42,956 nt of DNA from Scleroderma bovista (Eukaryota; Basidiomycota; Agaricomycetes; Boletales; Sclerodermataceae): contig JAYMGJ010000013.1 of the NCBI GenBank assembly GCA_037178675.1, forward strand, positions 1 through 42,956, in the 5' to 3' direction. Within the stretch, counting starts at the first letter, position 1. Each line of letters begins with the position of its first letter. Under the pieces are notes generated by a model. It did no database searches, was not told the DNA's origin, and saw nothing but the letters and a program-made list of their open reading frames with translations. The position numbers and the translations under genes are program-made. Of the stretch, positions 8,919-19,280 are shown piece by piece.

Positions 8919-10076
8919 CCACCTGACTCTGCTCCTTCTTGTCATGAAGTTGGCATGTGAACAACCTGCCTGGCCCTGGCAACATCCTCAGGGAAAAGGA
9001 AAGGTGTGTAAATAGGTGCCATCTGTCATCACAAACACCAGTACTGAGTTTGCCACAATCAAGACAGTCACAAAGTGCACATTGAATGCCACAAATGTTA
9101 GGGCCCAACTGCAAGGTCACGAAGAAGTTTGTTCTATTTCAGTATCAACTCCAGAGCCAGCACAAATTGAGCCATCCCCTGCACAGTGCACACCCACAAC
9201 CACGCTTTGCCATACTCAAAATGAGCTTTGATATGAAGTGGACTTGGATTCAGTGTACATGATTCGATGGGTTCCGTCCAACCTGGTGAAATGTGCTTTG
9301 CACTTGACAGAATACTCACCCCATTATATATTAATCAAGCTGTATTTCACGATTACATAGCTAGTACATTTTTCAAAAATTTGTCTGGCTGTGCAAGTCA
9401 TTTTGACATTGTCATCCTGGAAGCAAAAGTTGTCAACTTGTCCGATGGCAACAGACTTTCGCAGAAGGACTGATGACAGAGTCATCAATGTGCCATGGCA
9501 GCCATGGTCGTGAGTGGGCATTGGTGTCTCTAAATTCTCATATATTTTTTGTGGTTAGTTGACTTAAGTTGCAAAGTTGTGACTGGTCGAGTTGAGCTGA
9601 GCCATAGATTATGTGCCTGGTTTGACTACAGGGTGCTCAGCTAACCAAGGTCTCAACTTTGACTTGAGTTAGCTCTGAGCCAGAGCTGCGGCAACACTAA
9701 TATGGCCCAGATGAGGATGTTGTGGAGGGCAGTATGGTATGGCCAGGAGGTGGCATGGCACAAACATATGGGCCAGGAGAGAGTGCTTGGCCTCCACAGG
9801 GGGGACCTGATGAAGGAGTTACTCAGTGTATGGTCCACCTGAGGAGGCATGCAGGATGATGTATATGGGCTAGGACAACAGCTGGCTGCTGAGGAGGTGG
9901 AGGCCCAGGTGGTTTTTGAGACTGAGGGGGTGGGGGAACACAGGTTTGTGGTGGAGGTTTGCACGCTGGCTGGACGTTGTGGTGATGGAAGTGACATGTT
10001 TGCCATGGATTGAATGGAGAACTAGGGAAGGGGTGGCAACTGTGATGCATTTGAGAAAGGAGATATGATGACTGAC
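8919..10076. other. Region without a recognised gene
   Basis: Several open frames of 60-117 aa occur on both strands. A minus-strand frame at about 9823-10076 is rich in Pro/His (PPPPQSQKPPGPPPPQQ). None has a recognisable domain, repeats elsewhere in the window or convincing boundaries. Confidence 0.4.
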
Positions 10077-10427
10077 TGTTACGACCATGCCCAACTCCGG
10101 GCCTTATCCGGTCACTCCGGTCGCGTCGCAGCTCCACAGCTCAACTTCGGTCGCTCAACACTTACTCCGGTCACGCTCGCGCAGATATGCCTCCGTTAAG
10201 TACGACCCTTGGACTATCCTCTATTCGCTCGTTACCACACCTCGCCGTTTACCCTGCCTTGACATGTGTTCTCCGTGAACTCGATATATCCTATACCTTG
10301 TAGCATTTTCACCGGACCTGATTTATTTTACCCGGACCTGACTTTATTTTCATCGGACCTGACCTAGTACTTCCGCGCTCGTCCGGACTTGACCGGACCT
10401 CCTACCGGAGTAGACCTGGAATTGACA
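10077..10427 (+). mobile_element. 5' LTR of gypsy family C, internally deleted (351 bp)
   Basis: It starts TGTTACGACCATGCCC and ends GGAATTGACA. It is densely packed with TCCGG motifs that remain CpG-intact. Compared with the 617- and 637-bp solo LTRs at 3464 and 31371, it lacks about 270 bp between TAGTACTTCC and GTCCGGACTTGACC. The missing part includes the TATA-like box. It is followed by a 69-bp leader and the gag ORF. Confidence 0.88.
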
Positions 10428-10496
10428 GTATTTCAGACTCACACTTGTGTGGGTTCACTGTTCCATACCCCGTACACAAACTAGCTTCTATTTCTT

Positions 10497-11854
10497 ATGA
10501 CTATGACTACGCGCTCTCGTGCTTGTACCGCTGCAGCACTTGCTGAGGAAGCAGGTGCAGTAGACGACCTCCATCTCTCTGCTGCCAAACAAGCCCTGTC
10601 TAACCGCAGGCAACCTCCGGCTTCCGTAAGCCAATTCCGGAGCTTTACAGCTCGAAACCCTACAGCGCCTTTGACTCCACGTCGAGATGCTGCGTCTCAG
10701 AGCCTTCGTGGTTCTGCAGACTTAGGTCACCATGAATCCGTTTCTGGTGATCGATTCCCCTACCGTCATGACCCCACTCCGGAACGTCGCGAACCTGCCC
10801 ATCACCAGTGGTTTGGCCCCGAGGACGGACCTGGAGATGATCCGGACGACCCCGGAGATGGCGACAATGATGATGACGACGATGATGACTTTGTCGACGC
10901 CATGGATGAACTAGACCCTGGTCTGGCTGTCTTCCAAAATTTAGCAGTCGCCGTCAATCGCCTCTCCCACTCCTCCCGCCGGACCAATGACACCTCTTCC
11001 TCCTGTGCCAAAGTCCGTGAACCGGACACCTTCGACGGTACGGATCCCAAAAAGTTCAGGACCTTCTTGGTCCAGTGTGAGCTCTGTTTCCAGGATCGAG
11101 CCAAGGCATTCCGCCTTGATAGGGCAAAGGTAACTTTCGCCCAATCATATCTAAAAGGGATGACCCTAGAATGGTTCGAACCGGACCTACTGCACTCCGG
11201 CGATCCGGCTGACCGTCCACTCTGGATGGACAGTTGGGTCCGCTTTGTCGCTGAGCTCCAGAACACCTTTGGACCTCACGACCCCATCGCTGATGCTGAA
11301 CATCAGCTCGAGCATCTCCGGATGAAGGACGCACACCGTGTTACGCAGTATATCGTGGACTTCAACCGCCTCGCCTCCCAGGTCCAGGACTACGGAGATG
11401 GCACGCTCCGCCGCCTATTCTACTCCGGTCTCCCGGATCGTCTCAAGGACGAAATTGCTCGAGTCGGGAAACCCCTGACTCTACATGGGTTGAGGGCTCT
11501 TTGTCAAGAGATCAACGCGCGCTATTGGGAGCGCAAAGACAAGATCTCCCGTACGACGAAGAGCCAGCCTACCTCGTCCACCCCCAAGCCCGGTCAGGCC
11601 AAGACCGGCAACTCCCCCAGCTCTGCCAACTCTGGCTCGTCCAAGACAACCAGCAACCAGTCCTCCTCCGGTTCCAGACCGGACCTAACCAACAAGCTTG
11701 GTAAGGACGGGAAGCTAACTGCAGACGAGCGCAAAAGGAGTCTGGACAACAACCTCTGCATGTTCTGCGGAGGTACCGGTCATTTCGCGGACAACTGTCC
11801 AAAAAAGACCAAAAAGGCCAAGGCTCGCGCTGCGGCCATCTCTGCAGAGTCCGG
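10497..11854 (+). CDS. Gag of gypsy family C (3'-interrupted)
   Basis: The gag polyprotein builds the retrotransposon particle and binds the RNA genome. The start at 10497 (MTMTTRSRA) follows a short leader from the LTR. The N-terminal region is disordered, with an acidic Asp run at about aa 123-131. The core gag domain is at about aa 170-345 (VREPDTFDGTDPKKF, AQSYLKGMTLEWF, FVAELQNTFGP, LRRLFYSGLPDRLKDE). A Ser/Thr/Pro linker leads to one CCHC zinc knuckle, CMFCGGTGHFADNC, at about aa 421-434. The frame stays open to 12005, but residues after about 452 come from the inserted LTR A, so native sequence stops at 11854. Protease and pol are absent. The codons are CpG-rich, unlike the older neighbours, which implies a recent insertion. 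Confidence 0.93.
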
Positions 11855-13931
11855 TGTGAGTCAAAGTGTGGATTTGGGTCGGAGTAATAACCCAAACACA
11901 ACACCAACAAAGGACTACGAAAAAGTGCGAGTGGTGGTTTACCTCCGCGGTGTCCAGAGAGGATGTGCTGAGGAGGGGGGAAGGGGATCTACACCAACAG
12001 GGTGATGCAGACGATGATGCAGGATACTCCTGGGGTACAGGAGTAATAGAAGACGAAGGGGATAGGGGTCTGGACTCTTCCTAAAGCCTAGGAAGTGTCA
12101 AAGCGGGGATTGGGTAGACTGAGACTGAAACAGCGATACTACACCTAGAGATTGGTGCAGCAAAGGGGCAGGGATGCCTCTGATGTCCAGAGGCGAGGAA
12201 GATTGACTGGTATGAAGCCTAGACTCCGCTTGAGCCTAGTATAAAGAATAGATCTTGAATAACTTGGATAAACTTGACAATATTGAGCCTTTAGACCTTC
12301 ACTGAAGCCTACAAGACTCAAAGAGCTGAGGGGATACTGACTGAGAGAGTCTGAGAGAGGGATAATTTCGTGCAATTGGGTCCTCTTTCACTGGGCTGAG
12401 CCCAGGGGTTTAAATACATGGGGGGGCACAGCATTAAAGTACAAAAAGAGAAGGGAGTAAGCAGAATTTGTCAAGGATTGGTAAGGGATTGGTAAGAGCT
12501 TTGTAAGGGGTTTGTAAGCGATCAGTAAGCAAGGGATAAGCAGGAATGAGTAAGCATAGGAAGCATGAATAAGCTGCATGACAAGATTGATTGGTAAGGG
12601 AGTGAGTCATCAGCTGAGTAATATACCAAAAATGCGAAAGGGATAGAGTAATACTGATGACAAGAGAGCATCAGTAAGCAAGGGATGAGTCACTGCACAG
12701 CAGAAGGAGTCATTGATGCACAGCCTAAGAAGTTTGGTGGGGGGCTGTGTACCATCAGGAATTTGATGGGACAACAATGGGGAAGATCTGGGATTAATAG
12801 GGGGATTGATCCGAGACAAAACAGCCACAAGAAGGGTACCAGGGGTCCAGAGGTCTTTTTGGGGGGTCAGCATACACTAAGGTATAGTGCATGTGTTCTA
12901 GCGCCGCTGAAGCACAACCATGGGCTCCCTTGATGAGCTCTCTTCTGGGAAAGAACGAGAGAGGGTTCTTCTTCCTAATAGCACTATAAAGTGGGGGGAA
13001 TAACTGTCATGGTGCTGGGGGACGTCGTCTGAAAGTAGGGAAGCGGATAGAGTATTGAATTTGGCGCATCCAGGGAAGTGAGACAAACGACAGAGGAAGA
13101 TGGACATGGCAAGTATCTGGGAGGAAGGGACCATAGGCTGAGGGCTCAGGGGACACAGAGACGACCAGAGAAGACTTCTCAAGCTTGACAATAGACCTAA
13201 GATGACCAAAGTACGTCCTTGACGCAGGACTGACGAGGAGAATGCGCTGACCGAGAACGAGAGGGACTGAGGGAGCAGGCTGGGAAGATATGTGCCAGGC
13301 AGTGCACGGGAACTCTGGGAGAGGCTGTCCTAAGAGCAGGACATAGTGGAGATCTGCAGCAATAGCGGAGAAATGATCCAGAGAAAATACGGACTCCATA
13401 GTGAGCGATGAAGTGAACGTCTGGATTGCGGGGGGAATATCTCCGTGGGAAATGAACGGATTTGCGTCGGAACTTGACAGGCAGATAGACCACGCTCTAG
13501 GCTTTCTGACGGTATAGTCACGTGCCTGATAGCTTCAGAAACGACAGAGCTATTCAAAATATCGGAATGCCGGCACTGGGCGCCTAAAAATGACATTTGG
13601 GCGCTAAAAATCATTTCTTCTCTTTCTCCTTCGTTTCTCCATCAATTCTTCGGCTTCTTTGATCGTTCTGGTATGGGAGTTGGACTGCAGACGTGTGCAT
13701 TCCTTTCTCATACCACAATTGATGTTATTCCTTCAGTTTCTTCTGCTTCTTGGCGGTTCTCGTGCGATAGATGACTGTCTGCATTGGCATTCATCTCTCG
13801 CATCAGGATAGTCGTCTTGTGCGATAGATGGCTACGATGCGGATCCGTCGTGCTTATCCTTCACATAAGGATCATTCGATATAGGTGTTATCTTCCATGT
13901 TCACTGTACCAAACCTGTTTGGTGCGTGACA
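11855..13931 (-). mobile_element. LTR A, copy 1 (about 2.08 kb, minus strand)
   Basis: On the minus strand it begins TGTCACGCACCAAACAGG (13931) and ends CTTTGACTCACA (11855), so it has TG...CA ends. It aligns along its length with 24286-27810 (minus) and 41453-42956 (plus). A TATA-like TTTAAATA lies near 12410. The flanks do not match: TCCGG to the left (family C gag) and GCGGT to the right (LTR B interior). It carries a conserved ORF, listed separately. Confidence 0.8.
13007..13490 (-). CDS. ORF within LTR A, copy 1
   Basis: The product is not recognised. The open frame runs from about 13490, and the ATG of the conserved part is at 13399 (MESVFSLDHFSAIAADL), continuing YVLLLGQPLPEF, PSVPLVLGQRILLVSPASR and SAYGPFLPDTCHVHLPL. 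The same protein occurs in the other two LTR A copies (26825-27298 and 41965-42438) with about 80-85% identity. Over the first 70 codons I count 13 synonymous and 11 non-synonymous codon differences from the copy at 42072, fewer replacements than neutral drift would give. The C-terminal 20 residues differ because of an indel. Coding status is unproven. Confidence 0.4.
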
Positions 13932-15000
13932 GCGGTCTAACTCCTCCATGTTGGACCTGTACCTACCACTAGTTGCTACTCTGGTTTCAGTCCGGCCACT
14001 CCCTTAGCCTTGTCTGCGACGTAGCCCAACTCCGGCTGGTACATCCAACTCCGGCTCAGTTCTGCTCCTGCTCCTGCTCCACTTCCTCTGTCAGGTCCAC
14101 CAAAGGCTTAGGACATTTCCATGTCCAACTCTGGACCTTCCTCCGGCTACTCCGCCCTTCCTCCACCTATGCACTCCCTCCGCTCGTGCACTCCCTCCGC
14201 TCTTGCACTTCCTCTGGTCCCACTTCCTCTGGTCCTGGACATCGCTCTGGACTTAACATTAGTTAAGTCCACCTCTGACCCTTACCTGTCCTCTTCCGAC
14301 CTAGTTCCCTTGTCCCTGCTTTTCCTCCGTCGTCCCTGTAACTCTAGTTCCCTGTGTCTGCTTCCACTCCAGTTTATTTTCCTGTCCCTGCTTTATTTTC
14401 TTGTACCTGGTTTATTTTCCTGTCTGCTTCTGCTCCATCCCTTGTCTCGACATTAAGGTGTTTACTTGTCACCGTATATACTCACCTTAGTTTCATTACT
14501 ATATAAACTACTGTACTCTGGCCTAGTAGTCCTTAGATCAAATCTCGACTAAGATACTCCCCACTCTGTACTACCCACTATGCTCTCCTAATCCATCTGT
14601 TCATCTGAACTCCTGAACTCCGGCCAACTCCGGCTTCCGTCCTATCTCGTCCCCTTGGTCCTATGTCCGATCCTAGCAAGTCTCCTACTTGCATGAGGGC
14701 AAAAGCCACCTCTGTCCCAGACTCGATGCTAGACCTCTCAGGACTTATCCCACCTCTGGGATGTCCTTCGCTCCGGACAAGCTGCGCTCAACTCCGGACC
14801 ACTTTCCCACGGTCCGGACTTACTCCGCAAAAACCCGGACTTACTCCCTGTGCTCCTCTAGTGCCCGGACTTCGTTCATTTGACCTGGACTTGACTCTCC
14901 ACACTAACTAGCACCTACTAGTGTCTGGACTTACCTCCTCATTAGTTCCCTGCACCTCTGGACCTCCTAGTAAGATCGTTGAGGAGAACCGGTTTTGACA
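13932..15000 (+). mobile_element. LTR B, copy 1, 5'-truncated
   Basis: It aligns with the solo LTR B at 24520-25746 from GCGGTCTAACTCC to the end GAACCGGTTTTGACA. The first about 190 bp are missing and replaced by LTR A. A TATA box CTATATAAAC lies at 14499-14508. The sequence is rich in TCCGG motifs. It abuts interior gag sequence at 15001 rather than a primer-binding site, so the right border is a rearrangement. Confidence 0.85.
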
Positions 15001-15565
15001 AGGGGGCAACCAATGCCCAGGTCACCGTGGTGGTACTCTCTTGGCTCACTGGCCCAAAGGCTGGTTGGTGGGCTCAAGTCTGTTTGGACAGCTGCATGAT
15101 GGCAGCACAGTCCCTCACCAACGCCCTGCCTGTACCAGCGGGGCAACCCGCACCCCCGCCTGCATGGCCCACTTGGGACAACTTCGCTGAGGAGATAGAG
15201 AGGTTCTTTCTCCCTGCCAACAATGCTGAGTGGGCATGTGCCCAACTTCTCCACATTAGGCAGGGTCCTAGGCAACACATTGACAATTTCTTAGTGCAGT
15301 TCGAGGTGCTCAAAAACCAGAGTGGATGCGTGGATGATTACGCTCATGACCTCCTCAAACGCGCGCTCCAGAGGAAACTCTTGGAGCAAATTTACCTGCA
15401 GAACATGCATTGGGACACGTATGCCTGGCTTGCAGCTTCATCTTGTGAAATGGGGAGAGCCCAAGAGCTCTTCCTCATTAATGTTCAGAGTCAGGGATCG
15501 GCCCATTACTACCAGGGCCAAAACTATTCATCTTCAGCCACATCTGGGAGTGGTACCCCCATGGA
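15001..15565 (+). pseudogene. Gag fragment, probably of gypsy family D
   Basis: The reading is open from about 14979 to 15575, but native gag starts after 15000 with GATNAQVTVVVLSWLTG. The gag core is visible: WPTWDNFAEEIERFF, LLHIRQGPRQHIDNF, then LLKRALQRKLLEQIYLQN and WDTYAWLAASS. Both ends are cut, by LTR B on the left and by the MITE at 15566 on the right, so there is no start codon of its own and no zinc knuckle. Assignment to family D rests on its position in line with the downstream pol and not on a direct overlap with the D gag N-terminus at 41344. Confidence 0.75.
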
Positions 15566-16079
15566 TAAAGTTTAAAAGTCCAGTCCAGTCCGGTTTTTTT
15601 GCCTTTTTTGGAAGAGGACCGGACTGGACCGCTTTTGGAAGCCTGGGAATGGTTCATGGACCACTTAAAGACCGGTCCAAAACTGCTAAAAAAACCAGTC
15701 CAAACCACTAAAAAACCGGTTTTTTTGCATTTTATTGATGTTTTTCACATCAAAGGTGTGTCAGATAGCATCTAAATACTATTTATAGACTGTAGTAATT
15801 ATATACAAGTCATTATATATTTATTTGTGCCATATTTCATCCAAAAAGATCAGTTTTACACCCCTTAAGACCCACTGCAGGCCAAAATTAGCCTGTAATA
15901 TAGGGGTTTTTATACCATATATGTATTGCTTACATAATGCGGTTGCAACCGGTTGCAACCAGTCTTTTTCATCATTCTCAAAAGTAGGCAACTGGCAACT
16001 GCAGTCCGGTTGCGACCAGTCCAGTCCAGTCCAGTTTCTGGTCTTTTTGCGGTCCTATGGACTGGACTTTTAAACTCTA
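15566..16079 (+). mobile_element. hAT-type MITE, copy 2
   Basis: The ends are TAAAGTTTAAAAGTCC and GGACTTTTAAACTCTA. Inside is GGTTGCAACCGGTTGCAACC, and the right end GGTCTTTTTGCGGTCC matches copies 1 and 3. The adjacent 8-mers CCCATGGA (15558-15565) and CGTGTTTG (16080-16087) do not match. Gag lies to the left and mid-RT to the right, so the DNA between was lost. Confidence 0.88.
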
Positions 16080-17012
16080 CGTGTTTGTAACACACAAAGG
16101 GGCCTTTGAGCCATTAGTTATGCATTTCAGTCTCTGTAATTCACCTGCGACATTCCAGAAAATGATGAATGAGATATTCCACAATATGTCAGATGTCTGT
16201 GTGGTGTATATCGATGACCTCATAATATTTACGGATACAGACGATCAGGAAAGGCATGATAGAATCGTGCTGGAAGTTTTGAAACATTTACATGATAATG
16301 ATCTTTACGTCAAACCTGAGAAGTGTCACTTCAGAGTCACCGAAGTCGACTTCCTCGGTATGATTGTTTCACATGATGGGATCAAAATGGACCCTGAAAC
16401 AGTTAATGCTATTTTGAAGTGGCCAGAGCCAACGAATGTGAAACAGGTTCACATGTTCTTAGGTCTCGGCAACTTCTATAGATGCTTCATTAAAGATTAT
16501 GTGATCATGGCTAGGCTCATGACGGACCTAACATGTAAAGATGTTGTGTTCTACTTCAGTGATAAGGAACACACTGCATTTGAAGCCTTGAAGGCTGCTT
16601 TTACTTGTGCACCAGTACTTTAGTACCCCGACCAGGACCACGAATTCTGCCTCGAAACTGATGCATCTGAGTTCACCATTGGGGGAGTGATATCTGTTAA
16701 GTGTGAGGACAGCGAATTCAGACCAGTAGTGTACATGTCGCACTCTATGACACTACTGGAACGCAACTATCCTATTCATGACAAAGAAATGCTGGCCATT
16801 ATAAAAGCAACAGAGGCCTGGTGCCATTATCTTGAGGCCACTCCTTATGCCTTTGAGATTTATATGGATCACCATAACTTAACATACTTCACAAAGTTGC
16901 AGAACCTCTCCAAGCGCCAAGCGTGCTGGCAGATGTGGATGACGCACTTCAACTACTCATTAATTTATAAGAAAGGAACCCAGATGCACATTGCAGATCT
17001 GCTTAGTAGGTG
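16080..17012 (+). pseudogene. Gypsy D reverse transcriptase (partial) and RNase H
   Basis: The RT palm is read from HKGAFEPLVMHFSL through SPATFQKMMNEIF to the catalytic VVYIDDLIIF (about 16201-16230), so the fingers and the first catalytic Asp are lost. The connection region (FLGMIVSHDGIKMDP, MFLGLGNFYRCFIKDY) follows. A TAG stop at 16621-16623 separates the RNase H part: FCLETDASEFTIGGVIS, MSHSMTLLERNYPIHDKEMLAI, FEIYMDHHNLTYF, and the end IADLLSR before TGA 17011-17013. The RNase H catalytic Asp, Glu and Asp all look present. The gene is dead because of the stop and the missing N-terminal half. Confidence 0.93.
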
Positions 17013-17013
17013 A

Positions 17014-18206
17014 TCAGACTATTACGTCTCTAGCTCCGACAACAACAAGGATCAAACCTTGTTAAACCCAGTATCTATTAAGTCGATCAACATTATGGAT
17101 CAGATTTACAAAGAGCACCAGTCGCTAATCACAGACTTTCATGACACACCTGTTGCTGGACATAAGGGTGTCAAAGATATGTTTAATGTGCTCAGGAAGC
17201 ACTATACCTGGAAAGGGATGAAAGAGCAAAGGCTGAAGAGTGGATGGTATCCACGAAAGGACCCCCGCTTTGACACTGCTGTCGAAGCACCTTCCCTCAT
17301 CGTCTCCATCCACCACCTTGGAAGCTGGCTTTACCGTCAAACCTATGTAAAGCACTGTCAAAAGTGTCAACAGTCAAAGGTTTTGAACCAGAAAACTTCT
17401 GGAAGTCTTCTTCACCTCCCTGTCCCAGAAGGACCGTGGCTTGACGTCACAATGGACTTTACCGAGATGCCGGAATCCCTCAGTTATAACTATATACTAG
17501 TGGTCATCGATTGGTTCTCCAAAGAAGTAGTCTTTGTGCTGTGCACTAAGGAAGAAACTGCCCTCTCGACCACTGAGTTATTTAGAGACCATGTTTGGTG
17601 CCAGCATGGACTTCCTAGCACCATAATATCTGACCATGGATCAGTCTTTGCAAGCAACTTCCTGGGGGAGTTGTACAGACTCTTAGGCATAAAGCACAAG
17701 ATGTCTACAGTGTTTCACCCTCAGACTGATGGACAGACAGAGTGGTTGAACTGCAAAATCAACCAGTACCTTCGAACCTATGTTAACGATCGTCAAGGTG
17801 ATTGGGCTAAGTGGATCAAGATTGCCCAGTTTGTCTGGAACAACACGGTCTCGGAGGTTACTACTGATTCCCCGTTTGGAATTACCCGGAGTTATTCCCT
17901 GTGCATGGGTGTAGAGCCAGTGCAGACAATAGCCCCAGCAGCTAAGGACTTCGCTGCCATATTTAACAAAGTCATTGAATCTTCCGAGAAGGCTAAACGC
18001 AACATGAAGCTTCAGGCGGATAAGCATAGAAATCCCGCCCCAGATTATACTATTGGTCAGCAAGTCTGGCTTTCAATGGACAATCTTTGTATGTTAAATC
18101 ATGCTTCTAAGAAGCTTACGGAAAAATGGATCGGCCCCTATGAGGTCACTTGAGTAACCCCGAATGTGGTCGAGCTTAAGCTCCCAAAACTCTTTGGATT
18201 CACCCA
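17014..18206 (+). pseudogene. Gypsy D integrase with in-frame insertion in the zinc finger
   Basis: Open from about 17059 to 18153. The H2C2 finger starts HDTPVAGHKGVKDMF and ends HCQKCQQSK, but between GMKE and YVKHC there are about 39 extra residues (LKSGWYPRKDPRFD...), nt about 17228-17344, kept in frame. The core keeps all three acidic residues: TMDFTEMP, ISDHGSVFAS and DGQTEWLN. The C-terminal part has FVWNNTVSEVTTDSPFGI and TEKWIGPYEVT. TGA at 18151-18153 and a frameshift separate it from the conserved WHPVVNVSRIKPYLG-like stretch at 18205 onward. Confidence 0.92.
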
Positions 18207-18584
18207 GTGGTGAATGTTTCCCGAATCAAGCCTTATTTAGGTCCACTGCCTGGACAACCCGTTTCCCAGCCCGGACCAGTACACGTTTCTGAAGAATGTG
18301 ACAAAGAGTACAAAGTGGACTATATAGTAGCCTCTCATATTTATAAAAGACAGCTGCAGTACTTAGTGCACTGGAAAGGATACAAAGAACATGAGAGAAT
18401 GTGGGAACCCTTGTCCAATCTGAAGAATTCTCCTCTGGTAGTTGAGCACTTTTATCGAGAAAATCCCTCTGCTCCTCAGAAACTTCGTATGACCCGAGAG
18501 GACTTTGATTCATTATTTAGTCGTATCCCCGAAAACCTTACAGTTTGTGATGCTCAGTTCTGCAGTCTGGAATCCTGCACCTGA
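18207..18584 (+). pseudogene. Gypsy D chromodomain tail
   Basis: The reading is NVSRIKPYLGPLPGQP, then an acidic linker, then a chromodomain: YKVDYIVASHIYKRQLQYLVHWKGYKEHERMWEP, with the three aromatic cage positions Tyr, Trp and Trp in place, and SPLVVEHFYREN. Chromodomains on integrases steer insertion to histone-modified chromatin. The stop at 18582-18584 is followed within 12 bp by the 3' LTR, the expected end of the polyprotein. Confidence 0.9.
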
Positions 18585-18592
18585 GGGGGGAG
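18584..18592 (+). promoter_or_regulatory. Polypurine tract of gypsy D
   Basis: AGGGGGGAG lies just before the 3' LTR start TGTTACGAACC at 18596, the usual primer site for plus-strand DNA synthesis. Confidence 0.75.
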
Positions 18593-18595
18593 TAG

Positions 18596-18960
18596 TGTTA
18601 CGAACCAACTTTTTATCTTATCTAATCTGCAATTAGATAGTGTTTATCTTATCTTAGTGTACAGCCTCTATCTTATCTACCTAGTCTAGACCTGTACCTC
18701 GTGCTGTACACACTGCCACCCTTGACATCATTATGCATAGCCTTAGCTCCACAGTGATGTCATTACATAACCTTCTACCTGCACGTAGCCTCATGGATAG
18801 TCTTGTGTAGCCCTTGTGTATAGTAGTATATATACAGTGCAATCCAGCACCCAGAGGCTCTCCATTTGAGCTCATCTTGGGTCTTTTCTCTAGATACTCG
18901 TGTCCTATTCCTCCTCAGAGTCTCGCATGTTAGCATCCTTGGTGTTCTTTGCCTAGGGTC
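18596..18960 (+). mobile_element. 3' LTR of gypsy D
   Basis: It starts TGTTACGAACCAAC and aligns with 40175-40540. It contains repeated TTATCTTATCT motifs, the palindrome-like AGCTCCACAGTGATGTCATTAC and a TATA box TATATATA at 18827-18834. Similarity to the 40175 copy stops at about CCTAGGGTCGTCTCAC (18960), where the minisatellite begins. The true 3' border is therefore uncertain. Confidence 0.85.
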
Positions 18961-19280
18961 GTCTCACTGACTGACTTACTATCTGAGGGTCTGACTGGTC
19001 TGATAGATCTTACTTGTCTGACCAACTTACTGTCTGGGGAGTCTGACTGGTCTAATGGATCTTACTTGTCTAACTGACTTACTATCTGGGGGGTCTGACT
19101 GGTCTGGATGGTCTTACTTGTCTGACTGACTTACTGTCTGGGAAGTCTGACTGGTCTGGTAGGTCTTACTTGTCTGACTGACTTACTGTCTGAGGAGTCT
19201 GACTGGTCTGGGTGGTCTTAAGTGTCTGACTAACTTATTGTCTGGGGGGTCTGAGTGGTCTGAAGTGGTCTTAAATGTCT
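18961..19280. repeat. Minisatellite, six units of about 52 bp
   Basis: Unit core: GTCTGACTGACTTACTGTCT, then GGGGAGTCTGACTGGTCTGG and a GGTCTTACTT junction. Six head-to-tail units drift toward the 3' end. It directly follows the LTR D similarity and is absent from the second LTR D copy. Confidence 0.92.

Noticed and set aside
9823..10137. Pro/His-rich minus-strand ORF
   Set aside because: Low complexity, overlaps the LTR C start, no second copy and no domain.
10802..11334. Minus-strand ORFs of 67-154 aa opposite gypsy C gag
   Set aside because: Shadows of a GC-rich gag gene on the opposite strand.
18961..19280. Regular repeats considered as a CRISPR array
   Set aside because: Units are contiguous without distinct spacers, in eukaryotic transposon DNA.
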